From Planctomycetota bacterium (lineage in GTDB: Bacteria; Planctomycetota; Phycisphaerae; Phycisphaerales; SM1A02), in the NCBI GenBank assembly GCA_022567855.1, contig JADFGE010000039.1, forward strand, positions 1-12,560: a stretch of 12,560 bases of DNA, given 5' to 3'. Position 1 is the stretch's first letter. Each line of letters begins with the position of its first letter. The notes below the pieces were generated by a model, which was not told where the DNA came from, ran no database searches, and saw only the letters and a program-made list of their open reading frames with translations. A program made the translations under genes and the position numbers. Shown here one piece after another: positions 6,569-12,560 of this stretch.

Positions 6569-7176
6569 AGTTCGGGCCGCCGATCGTGCTGGCGAGTCGC
6601 TCGCCTCGGCGCCGGCAGTTGCTCCAGGAGGCGGGGATTTGTGCGCACGTGCTTCCGCCGGAGATGGACGATGGTGAACTCACGCCCCAAGGACAGACGC
6701 CCCAGCAATGGGTGTTAGACATGGCGTTACTCAAGGCGCTTGATGTCGTGCCGCGCGTTTCGTCACACAAGGAATTCGAGGCGGGCACGGTGCTGGCCGC
6801 GGATACGGTGTGTGTGCATCGAGGCGAGATCCTCGGCCAGCCCGCCGATGCCGACCACGCCTATGCGATGTTGAGCGGGCTGTGCGACAGCGTCCACCGG
6901 ACGATCAGCGGCGTGTGTCTGATTCGCTTGGCCGACGGTCAGCGCATGTTGTTTGTTGATGAGGCCGAGGTGTATCTCGGCAAGTTGAGTGAGGCGGAAC
7001 TTCGCGAGTATGTTCAGTCCGGGCAGTGGCAGGGCAAGGCGGGCGGGTACAACCTGGCGGAGCGAATCGACGCCGGTTGGCCGATCCGTTGCGAGGGCGA
7101 TCCCACCACGGTGATGGGTCTACCCATGCAGCGTTTACGCGGCTTGCTCAACGGCGCGGAGAATGATCAGCCATGA
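6565..7176 (+). CDS. maf: Maf/YceF/YhdE family nucleoside triphosphate pyrophosphatase
   Basis: This 203-aa cytosolic enzyme hydrolyses (often non-canonical) nucleoside triphosphates to monophosphate plus pyrophosphate. Seen: VLASRSPRRRQLL (8-20), E33 in PPEMDD, AADT (78-81, D80 the expected catalytic base), GEILGQP (87-93, Gln where many homologues have Lys) and a C-terminal block GKAGGYNLAERI (157-168) with GDPTTVMGLPM (178-188). This block mixes features: AGGY as in Maf/YhdE, but DPT before GLP as in YceF. I therefore do not assign dTTP/UTP or 7-methyl-GTP specificity. The GTG start has an ideal Shine-Dalgarno and overlaps the GT9 stop (GTGA). The stop in turn overlaps the next gene's ATG. 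A housekeeping-type enzyme inside a lipid A/heptose operon is unusual; a link to nucleotide release during sugar or lipid activation is speculative. Confidence 0.9.
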   Translation: MKFGPPIVLASRSPRRRQLLQEAGICAHVLPPEMDDGELTPQGQTPQQWVLDMALLKALDVVPRVSSHKEFEAGTVLAADTVCVHRGEILGQPADADHAYAMLSGLCDSVHRTISGVCLIRLADGQRMLFVDEAEVYLGKLSEAELREYVQSGQWQGKAGGYNLAERIDAGWPIRCEGDPTTVMGLPMQRLRGLLNGAENDQP

Positions 7177-7580
7177 TCCTGGCTGTGCATCTGCCGCCGG
7201 CGCTCACGATTCCGATCGCGATCGGGCTGGCGCTTTGGATCCTTTGGTATTGGAAGTGTCTTGACGATCCAAAGGTGGATGCCAAGCGGCGACGCATCAG
7301 GCGGGCGTCGATCGTAGTGATGTTCGTTTCGCTTGCCCCGTTTGTCCGGGCCCTGAGCTTCGTCGATCATAAGACCAATCCAACGGAATACTTCATTTCG
7401 TGGGTCTTGGTGTTGTTCGCGTTGGGGTTGGTTGTGGTGACGGCGATGATGGATGCGGTCAATACCGTGCGCATACATCACGAGGAACAGATCGACGAAG
7501 CTGCGAAGGCTTCATCTGATCTGCGCAACTCGGCGAAGCAGGCCCGTCGGCGTAACGCGCTCAAAGGTCGAGATATATGA
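7173..7580 (+). CDS. Unrecognised small 3-TM membrane protein between maf and lpxK
   Basis: I do not recognise this 135-aa protein. It has three hydrophobic segments (about 10-27, 46-63 and 73-94). A basic loop (KRRRIRRAS, 38-46) follows TM1, and a charged, probably helical tail (97-135) ends in RRRNALKGRDI. The positive-inside rule puts the loop and tail in the cytosol. There is no signal peptide cleavage site and no known motif. Its ATG overlaps the Maf stop (ATGA) and its stop overlaps the lpxK ATG (ATGA); GGAGA (7158-7162) lies 10 nt upstream. Being coupled on both sides suggests it is made together with LpxK, which works at the same membrane face. A role as a partner of lipid A or core assembly is inferred from context only. 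Codon composition matches the neighbours. Confidence 0.8.
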   Translation: MILAVHLPPALTIPIAIGLALWILWYWKCLDDPKVDAKRRRIRRASIVVMFVSLAPFVRALSFVDHKTNPTEYFISWVLVLFALGLVVVTAMMDAVNTVRIHHEEQIDEAAKASSDLRNSAKQARRRNALKGRDI

Positions 7581-8632
7581 GCGGTCCGCTGCCGGGCGTG
7601 CTCGCCCCGGTCACCATGAGCGCGTCCTGGTTCTATCGGTTGGCCATACGCGCGCGAAACGCGCGCTTCGACCGCGGCGCGGGCGTGACCACCGTGGATC
7701 GCCCCGTCATTTCCGTGGGCAACCTTACTACGGGCGGCGTCGGCAAGACGCCAATGGTCATCTGGCTTGTCGAACTGTTGACGAAGCATGGGCACCGTCC
7801 GGTCATCGGTATGCGCGGCTACGGCTCGGCCCGCGGCGAGCGCAGCGATGAAGAGGCGGAGTATCTCGATCGCCTGGGTGACGTGCCGGTCGTGGCCGAT
7901 CCGGATCGCGCCGCCGCACTCGGAAAGTTCCTGGCCGATCATCGTGAAGTTGATTGCGTTATTCTCGATGATGGGTTCCAACATCGGCGCATCGCGCGCC
8001 AACTTGACTTGGTGTTGATTGACGCGTCGCGCGAGACGTTCGCCGATCGACTCCTCCCGGCCGGTCACTTGCGTGAGCCGATTGCGAATCTCCGGCGAGC
8101 GGACGCCGTGGTCGTGACGCGAGCCGAGTCTGTTGACGACTCGCTTTCGGCTCAGATCGCCCAAAATCTGGGGAAACCCCCAGTTGCGTGGTCGCGTCAT
8201 ATGTGGTCGGATTTAGATCTGTGGACGGCGGGTGGTTTGGATTCGGTCGAGACTGAATGGTTGGCCGGGAAACGGGTTCTGACGATGCTCGGGGTGGGGC
8301 ATCCCGGCTCGATTGTGAGCCAAGTTCAGGCCGCTGGGGCAGCCGTCGTGGTCAACGTGCCGGTACGGGACCACCAACGCTATGATCGGGCCAAGCTGGC
8401 GGCGGCGCGAGACCTCTGCCGGGGACTGGACGCGATGGTCACGACCGCCAAGGATTGGGTCAAGGTGCGGCGTCTGATAGACTTGGAGACTTGGCCGGTT
8501 CCGGTGGTGGTCCCCCGACTGGCGATCGAGGTCTTTCACGGGGCCGGGGAACTTGAAGACCTGGTGCTCGCGGCCGTGGCGGGATCGGCAGCGCCCCCCG
8601 GTCACACGGCCGGTTCTTCCCGCGGAATGTGA
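7577..8632 (+). CDS. lpxK: Tetraacyldisaccharide 4'-kinase (lipid A 4'-kinase)
   Basis: This 351-aa enzyme phosphorylates the 4'-hydroxyl of the lipid A disaccharide at the cytosolic face of the inner membrane (Raetz pathway). An N-terminal amphipathic/hydrophobic segment (about 5-25) ends in SWFYRLAIRARNARFDRG. PVISVGNLTTGGVGKTP (43-59) holds the Walker A loop, then RGYGS (80-84) and the family signature LDDGFQHRRIARQLDLVLID (130-149), D131 and H136 included. LLPAGHLREP (159-168), RADAVVVTRA (174-183), RDHQRY (264-269) and TTAKDWVK (289-296, usually TEKDAVK) follow. The length fits the family. The C-terminal 15 or so residues are low-complexity. Its start overlaps the upstream stop (ATGA) and its stop overlaps the hldE start. 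It implies that the organism makes lipid A and hence has an outer membrane with lipopolysaccharide. Confidence 0.95.
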   Translation: MSGPLPGVLAPVTMSASWFYRLAIRARNARFDRGAGVTTVDRPVISVGNLTTGGVGKTPMVIWLVELLTKHGHRPVIGMRGYGSARGERSDEEAEYLDRLGDVPVVADPDRAAALGKFLADHREVDCVILDDGFQHRRIARQLDLVLIDASRETFADRLLPAGHLREPIANLRRADAVVVTRAESVDDSLSAQIAQNLGKPPVAWSRHMWSDLDLWTAGGLDSVETEWLAGKRVLTMLGVGHPGSIVSQVQAAGAAVVVNVPVRDHQRYDRAKLAAARDLCRGLDAMVTTAKDWVKVRRLIDLETWPVPVVVPRLAIEVFHGAGELEDLVLAAVAGSAAPPGHTAGSSRGM

Positions 8633-10149
8633 TGGCAAAGCTCTTACAACGACTCGCCTCATACAGGCCGTTCACGGCGATGGTTGTCGGCGACTTCATG
8701 CTTGATCAAAACGTGTACGGCGCAGCCGAGCGACTGTCTCCGGATGCGCCCGTGCCGATCCTCAAGGCTTCGCGTCGCGAAGATGCCCCCGGCGGCGCCG
8801 CCAATGTCGCGCTGTGTTTGGGGGCGATGCAAGGCGACGTGCGGTGTGTCGGTGTAATCGGTGACGATCCGGAGGCGCAAATCCTCCGCGGCGCGCTGCA
8901 AGAGGCCGGCTGCCACATCGACGGGCTGATCCAGGACCCCGATCGACCCACGACCGTCAAGTGCTCGATGATCGGCCTGGCTCAGCACCGCCATCCGCAA
9001 AAGATGTTCCGCCTCGATACCGAGGCGAGCGATCCGCTGAGCGACGATGTGGTGCAGCGCCTGATTCGGTTCGTCGAATCTCACGTTGACGAAGTCGATG
9101 TCGTGTGTCTGGAGGATTACGACAAGGGCGTCTGTGGGGCGGCGCTGTGCCGGGCGATCATCGAACTGTGCCGCGCAAAAGGGAAGCCGATCCTCGTCGA
9201 TCCTGCGTCGATCGCAGATTATTCGAAGTACCGCGGCGCGACGGCGATCACGCCCAACCGCTCGGAAGCGGAACAAGCGACGGGTCTCGACACGCCGTTG
9301 GAAGCCTCGCAGATTCACAACGCCGGGTTGGCGACCAAGCTTCTGATGCAGCTCGATCTGGACGCGGTGGTGGTGACGCTGGATCGTCACGGCGCGCTGT
9401 TGGAGGAGCGCGGCGGCGATCCCATCCTCGTGCCGACCACGGCTCGAAGCGTGTACGACGTTTCCGGCGCCGGGGACGTCGTGTTCGCCGCTCTGGCCGG
9501 AGCGATCGCCAACGGCTTCGACTGGCCGGATGCGGTGGCGTTCGCCAACGCCGCGGCGGGGTTGGAAGTTGAGGTGTTCGGCGTGCAGCCGATTCCGTTC
9601 GTGCAGGTGCAGCGCGAGATCCTGGCCCAAAGCCGCACGCTCAAGGGAAAGGTGCGCAGCCTCGATGAATTGCTCATCGAACTTCGGGTGCATCGGGAGG
9701 CGGGTCATCGGATCGTGCTGACCAACGGATGTTTCGACGTGATCCATGCTGGGCATCTCTTGTATCTGCGCGAAGCGAAGAAGCTCGGCGACGTGCTTGT
9801 CGTCGGGGTGAACTCCGACGAACAGGTGCGCGCCCTCAAAGGCGAGGGCCGGCCGGTCTTTGGCGAATCCGAACGATTGGAAATCCTGGGCGAGTTCGAG
9901 TCGATCGATTACCTCACGGTCTTTGATGAGCCGACGGCCCACGAGCTGATCCGCCGGATCAAGCCGGATGTGTATGTCAAAGGCGGTGACTACAAGCCGC
10001 AGGACATCGTGGAATATGAGTTGCTCAAGGAAATGAATATCGCTGTTGACGTGCTGGCTCACCGGCCGGGCTTGGGCAGCACCGAGGTGATTCAGAGGTT
10101 TGCGGATGCGGCCCATCGCCGGGGGGTCGTCGCGTCCCCGCCAAACTAG
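8632..10149 (+). CDS. hldE: Bifunctional heptose 7-phosphate kinase / heptose 1-phosphate adenylyltransferase
   Basis: This cytosolic enzyme makes ADP-heptose: a ribokinase-type domain phosphorylates D-glycero-beta-D-manno-heptose 7-phosphate at C1, and a nucleotidyltransferase domain adenylates the 1-phosphate after GmhB-type dephosphorylation. Numbered from the alternative GTG at 8629: kinase domain about 13-330 with VVGDFMLD (19-26), APGGAANVAL (53-62), ITPNRSEAE (207-215) and DVSGAGD (277-283, D283 catalytic base); adenylyltransferase domain about 345-490 with LTNGCFDVIHAGHLLYL (364-380, HAGH 373-376), VGVNSD (392-397), KGGDY (451-455) and GLGSTEVI (481-488). Both domains are complete. 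I prefer ATG 8632, giving 505 aa with a TGATG overlap, because GGA (8624-8626) is 5 nt away; GTG 8629 is possible. GmhA, GmhB and HldD are not in the window. GT9 in the same operon would use the product. Confidence 0.95.
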   Translation: MAKLLQRLASYRPFTAMVVGDFMLDQNVYGAAERLSPDAPVPILKASRREDAPGGAANVALCLGAMQGDVRCVGVIGDDPEAQILRGALQEAGCHIDGLIQDPDRPTTVKCSMIGLAQHRHPQKMFRLDTEASDPLSDDVVQRLIRFVESHVDEVDVVCLEDYDKGVCGAALCRAIIELCRAKGKPILVDPASIADYSKYRGATAITPNRSEAEQATGLDTPLEASQIHNAGLATKLLMQLDLDAVVVTLDRHGALLEERGGDPILVPTTARSVYDVSGAGDVVFAALAGAIANGFDWPDAVAFANAAAGLEVEVFGVQPIPFVQVQREILAQSRTLKGKVRSLDELLIELRVHREAGHRIVLTNGCFDVIHAGHLLYLREAKKLGDVLVVGVNSDEQVRALKGEGRPVFGESERLEILGEFESIDYLTVFDEPTAHELIRRIKPDVYVKGGDYKPQDIVEYELLKEMNIAVDVLAHRPGLGSTEVIQRFADAAHRRGVVASPPN

Positions 10150-10160
10150 GGCCTCGCCCG

Positions 10161-10892
10161 ATGCTGCACGTCGCCGTTTTGCTCAAGCCGTACGTCGAGC
10201 TGCTCCTTTCCGGCCGCAAGACCGTGGAGTGCCGGCTCACGCGGCAGCCCCGCGCGCCGTACGACGTCATTGAGCCCGGCGATCGGATCTACTTCAAGCA
10301 ATCCTGCGGCCCGTACCGCGCTGCCGCCCGCGCCGAGCACGTCATCTGCGAAAAGGACCTCACGCCCAAGCGCATCGCGCAGATTCGACGTGATTATGAC
10401 GAGCTGATCTGCGGCGAGAACCGTTATTGGCAGGCCAAGCGCGACAGCCGGTACTGCACGCTCGTTTGGCTCAAGGACGTCAAGCCGACGTCGACCGGGC
10501 CGGCGATTCGGCCGTTGCAGGGTGTGGCGTGGCTGACGCTTGATGACGCGCCGGCGTGGAAAACGCCACAACAATCGCGACATTCGTTTCATACGAAACT
10601 CACGCCGGGCAACTTGAAGAACAACACGATTTATGTCGGCAAGGTGTTGGAGTATTTTCCCCACGGCTCAGTGGGCGGAGCAACCAAGCACGAGGCCGCC
10701 GAGCCGCTGACGTTGATCCTTCATAACGGCCCGACCATCCTGACCGATATCGTTGGCCCGCGGAACATGCTGCGCGCCCGCAAATGGGCGCCGTGGTTCA
10801 AGCGACACGGCGCTCGGCCGGGCGATCGTGTGGTGTTCACCCCGGTGGATGACACGACGTACTTCGTCGCCCTCGCCCGCGGTGAGACCTGA
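10161..10892 (+). CDS. ASCH (PUA-like) domain protein with a C-terminal B3-like region
   Basis: This 243-aa protein of unknown function is probably nucleic-acid-binding. The N-terminal part (about 3-65) fits an ASCH domain: LLKPYVELLLSGRKTVECR (7-25) has the G-x-K-x-x-E-x-R signature (G18, K20, E23, R25), followed by PGDRIYFKQ (39-47) and a beta-strand (AAARAEHV). A middle part (70-150) has helices. The C-terminal part (about 155-238), with YVGKVLEYFPHGSVGG, then TDIVGPRNMLRARKWAPWFKRHGARPGDRVVF, resembles the B3-like DNA-binding fold seen in plant factors and some restriction enzymes; this is from memory and unproven. The ATG lies 11 nt after the hldE stop; AGGG (10148-10151) is 9 nt upstream. 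It is the last gene of the operon, and the acetyltransferase promoter sits in its final codons. ASCH proteins have been proposed to act as RNA-binding regulators, and some are nucleoside deaminases or hydrolases. Confidence 0.75.
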   Translation: MLHVAVLLKPYVELLLSGRKTVECRLTRQPRAPYDVIEPGDRIYFKQSCGPYRAAARAEHVICEKDLTPKRIAQIRRDYDELICGENRYWQAKRDSRYCTLVWLKDVKPTSTGPAIRPLQGVAWLTLDDAPAWKTPQQSRHSFHTKLTPGNLKNNTIYVGKVLEYFPHGSVGGATKHEAAEPLTLILHNGPTILTDIVGPRNMLRARKWAPWFKRHGARPGDRVVFTPVDDTTYFVALARGET

Positions 10893-10910
10893 ACGGTTGC
10901 CGGCTACAAT
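10882..10910 (+). promoter_or_regulatory. Promoter of the Eis-like acetyltransferase gene
   Basis: GTGAGA (10882-10887, 4 of 6 to the -35) is followed after 17 bp by TACAAT (10905-10910, 5 of 6 to the -10). The +1 expected 7 nt further on falls at 10918, the A of an ATG. No Shine-Dalgarno precedes either candidate ATG, so a leaderless transcript is the simplest reading. Confidence 0.5.
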
Positions 10911-10917
10911 GCCCGCT

Positions 10918-12153
10918 ATGGAGTTCCGCGCGTACGACAAAGACCGTGACAAGGACGCAGCACATCGCATCTGGTATGAGTGCGGTTGGTTACGAGACGA
11001 TGATACCGCAGCGCTGGACACCTTCTTGCAGTGCACCCGCTCACTTGTAGCGCTGATTGATGGCGAGCCGGAGTGTCTCGTGCAGACGGCGATGGGCACC
11101 ATTCGACACCTCAAGGAGAACCTTCCGTGGGGATGTGTCTTGGCGGTTACTACCAGCCGAATAGCGCGCAAGCAATCGTTCGCGCTCAAACTCACCGCAC
11201 AAGCGATCGCGGCGGATGTTGCTGATGGTGCGATTGTTGCCGGTTTGGGAATGTTCGAGCAAGGCTATTATGATCAGCTTGGCTTCGGATCGGGTGGATA
11301 TGTAAGGATGTTCGGCATCAACCCCGCGAAACTGAAAGTCAAGGGCGCTTCAAGAATACCCAAACGCCTCACCAAAGATGACTACGAAGCAATGCACGCC
11401 AATCGTGTTCGCTGCGCGGTGTACCACGGATCGGTAACTGCCGATTCGCCGCTTGTTACAAGGGGTGCTATTGAAGAAGGTAGGAAACGTGACTTTGGGC
11501 TCGGATTTACAGATGGACCAAACGGAGAATTGTCGCATCACCTATGGATGTATACGCGCGGTAAAGTCGAGAGCGGACCGTATACCGTTGGATGGATGGC
11601 CTGGGAGACGCGCGAGCAATTCCTTGAACTGATGGGCTTGATTAAGAATCTCTCTGATCAAGTGCATCTGGTATGGGTGCGTGAAACGCATAACTTGCAA
11701 TTGCAAGATCTCATGGATAGGCCGTTACAACATCGGACCGTCACTCGAAACTCTGATTTTGATTGCAGAATGAGAGTGTGTGCGTTTTGGCAAATGCGCA
11801 TCTGTGATTTAGCGAAATGCTTGAAAAAGACACATCTTCCTAGTGCGGACTTGCGGTTTAATCTGAAGCTCAGCGATCCGATTGAAGATCATCTGGCGAA
11901 CGATGCCCCGTGGCGCGGGGTTGCGGGCGAGTATGTTGTCACGCTCGGTAAGGCATCTGGGTGCGAGGCTGGGAGTGATGCAAGTTTGCCTCGACTGACG
12001 GCATCAGTAGGCGCCTTCACCCGTCTTTGGCTGGGCGTACGTCCCGCAAGCTCATTGAATATCACCGATGATCTCAAAGGGCCACGCGAATTACTTGAAC
12101 AACTGGATGAGACATTGCGCTTGCCCGAACCCGAAACAGGTTGCGATTTCTGA
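10918..12153 (+). CDS. Eis-like GNAT N-acetyltransferase
   Basis: This cytosolic enzyme is predicted to transfer acetyl from acetyl-CoA to an amine (Eis relatives acetylate aminoglycosides or protein lysines). It is 411 aa from ATG 10918, or 414 aa from ATG 10909, matching the roughly 400-aa, three-domain family (GNAT, GNAT-like, SCP2-like). Numbered from 10909: an N-terminal helical start, a beta-strand LAVTTS (78-83), the acetyl-CoA loop region RKQSFA (87-92), and GYYDQLGFGSGG (119-130). Y121 matches the proposed general acid Tyr126 of M. tuberculosis Eis. The protein ends in Phe, as Eis does; its C-terminal carboxylate is the proposed base. The pyrophosphate loop is odd: the family's R-x-x-G-x-A is R-K-Q-S-F-A here, lacking the Gly. 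GC falls to about 45% in places (e.g. 11761-11820) against about 70% in parts of hldE, suggesting transfer. I choose 10918 because it coincides with the predicted transcription start. The substrate is unknown. Confidence 0.82.
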   Translation: MEFRAYDKDRDKDAAHRIWYECGWLRDDDTAALDTFLQCTRSLVALIDGEPECLVQTAMGTIRHLKENLPWGCVLAVTTSRIARKQSFALKLTAQAIAADVADGAIVAGLGMFEQGYYDQLGFGSGGYVRMFGINPAKLKVKGASRIPKRLTKDDYEAMHANRVRCAVYHGSVTADSPLVTRGAIEEGRKRDFGLGFTDGPNGELSHHLWMYTRGKVESGPYTVGWMAWETREQFLELMGLIKNLSDQVHLVWVRETHNLQLQDLMDRPLQHRTVTRNSDFDCRMRVCAFWQMRICDLAKCLKKTHLPSADLRFNLKLSDPIEDHLANDAPWRGVAGEYVVTLGKASGCEAGSDASLPRLTASVGAFTRLWLGVRPASSLNITDDLKGPRELLEQLDETLRLPEPETGCDF

Positions 12154-12353
12154 CCACCCGCTCCGCGCCCCTCCGCCGCACTGTCGCCCCACATTACCAT
12201 AAAAGGGGTCGGGAGTCGTTTCCGGCCTTGAGGGATGAGCTCAAACTGCTCATCCGTGAGCTCGGAGCGTTGCCTACGTTAGCGTCGTGCCTGAACGAGA
12301 GTCAGCAGGCTGACCAATACCGATCCGGCCGATTCGTCATACGCGCCCTGGGA

Positions 12354-12375
12354 CCTGGTCACTGAAGTGACCAGG
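12354..12375 (+). terminator. Hairpin in the spacer after the acetyltransferase gene
   Basis: CCTGGTCAC (12354-12362) and GTGACCAGG (12367-12375) form a perfect 9-bp stem with a stable-type TGAA tetraloop. It lies 200 nt after the acetyltransferase stop. The tail (CCTCGTATTCAT) has only scattered T residues, so it is a weak terminator candidate or part of a larger folded element. Confidence 0.4.
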
Positions 12376-12465
12376 CCTCGTATTCATCTGCGTGCGTCAG
12401 TCTCGACGGATGACTCCCTCGACTCGCGAGTCACCTCATAATGCGATGACCACGAAGCAATAGAT

Positions 12466-12471
12466 TAGAAT
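12466..12471 (+). promoter_or_regulatory. Candidate -10 box for the right-edge gene
   Basis: TAGAAT matches TATAAT in 5 of 6 positions and lies 33 bp upstream of the ATG at 12505. No good -35 is seen at 16-18 bp. Low confidence. Confidence 0.3.
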
Positions 12472-12504
12472 GGGCGACGGCTCATCGAGCAGGAGGTCGA
12501 ACCG

Positions 12505-12560
12505 ATGGGAACGCTGTTGATCGCGGTTGGGGCACTGGTTGGGTATCTGATTGCCTACCA
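12505..12560 (+). CDS. Start of a membrane-anchored protein (truncated by window end)
   Basis: ATG 12505 is preceded by a perfect AGGAGG (12491-12496) at 8 nt, the strongest ribosome binding site in the window together with that of maf. The 18 visible codons give MGTLLIAVGALVGYLIAY, a short hydrophobic N-terminal helix with no preceding charge. Proteins such as ribonuclease Y, RmuC or prepilin-like factors begin in this way, but 18 residues do not allow a choice. It is transcribed in the same direction as the acetyltransferase, from a separate start. Confidence 0.7.
   Translation, partial: MGTLLIAVGALVGYLIAY

Larger units (their letters stand above)
12154..12504. other. Non-coding stretch rich in inverted repeats
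   Basis: No convincing gene lies in these 351 bp; a 74-codon plus-strand frame crossing it starts with TTG inside the acetyltransferase and has no ribosome binding site. The stretch holds GGATGAGC/GCTCATCC (12233-12255, 7-nt loop), GTCAGC/GCTGAC (12301-12314), CCTGGTCAC/GTGACCAGG (12354-12375, TGAA loop) and the palindrome GACTCGCGAGTC (12421-12432). It also contains AAAAGGGGTCGGGAGTCG (12201-12218), which resembles palindrome-associated repeats I recall in planctomycete genomes. It may be a remnant of a dispersed repeat, an unannotated structured RNA, or simple spacer. Confidence 0.45.

Noticed and set aside
8659..10116. 485-codon minus-strand open frame opposite hldE
   Set aside because: It is an antisense shadow of a complete, well-conserved HldE gene in GC-rich DNA; its translation shows no domain.
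12141..12365. 74-codon plus-strand frame after the acetyltransferase
   Set aside because: It has a TTG start inside the previous gene and no ribosome binding site, and it runs through several inverted repeats; more likely repeat-derived sequence.
1..12560. CRISPR array, insertion sequence, integrase or defence island
   Set aside because: No regularly spaced repeats, transposase or nuclease motifs were seen; the only weak hints are the ASCH/B3-like protein and the repeat-rich spacer.

Overview
The window is about 12.6 kb of GC-rich bacterial chromosome. It most likely comes from a Gram-negative bacterium of the Planctomycetota, perhaps Phycisphaerae-like. This assignment is an inference from three things: a tandem STN/secretin-N-like protein at the left edge, a Ser/Thr kinase with a DLG motif, a two-repeat helical N-terminal module and a C-terminal anchor, and lipid A/heptose genes. 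No rRNA, tRNA, CRISPR array or recognisable insertion sequence was found.

Left half, all on the minus strand (read right to left). A membrane-anchored Ser/Thr protein kinase (5055-3634) has its own promoter-like sequence. It is followed 57 bp later by a TalC-type transaldolase (3576-2905), then a polytopic GT39/ArnT-like glycosyltransferase (2717-1086), and finally an unfinished STN-domain protein that leaves the window (759-1). The transaldolase and the glycosyltransferase each end exactly 20 nt before a perfect 9-bp GC hairpin, so they probably form separate transcription units. The STN gene has a consensus TATAAT box and a hairpin in its presumed leader.

Right half, plus strand (5438-10892). 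A compact operon encodes a heptosyltransferase-type GT9, a Maf nucleotide pyrophosphatase, an unrecognised 3-TM protein, the lipid A 4'-kinase LpxK, the bifunctional heptose kinase/adenylyltransferase HldE, and an ASCH-domain protein. The first five genes are joined by four successive stop/start overlaps (GTGA, ATGA, ATGA, then GTGA or TGATG). The ASCH gene starts 11 nt after hldE. The core makes lipid A phosphate (LpxK), makes activated heptose (HldE) and transfers heptose (GT9). The Maf protein, the 3-TM protein and the ASCH protein have no settled role there and are the best leads for something new.

Right end. An Eis-like GNAT acetyltransferase (about 10918-12153) has clearly lower GC than the operon, its own promoter-like sequence and probably a leaderless start. 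After it comes a roughly 350-bp non-coding stretch rich in inverted repeats, then the first 18 codons of a membrane-anchored protein with a very strong ribosome binding site.

The most useful observations are: a real gene at the left edge that is open to the window boundary; the coupled lipid A/heptose operon with its unknown membrane protein; the ASCH protein with a second, B3-like C-terminal module; and the Eis-like enzyme, which keeps the C-terminal Phe and the Tyr of Eis but has a degenerate acetyl-CoA loop.
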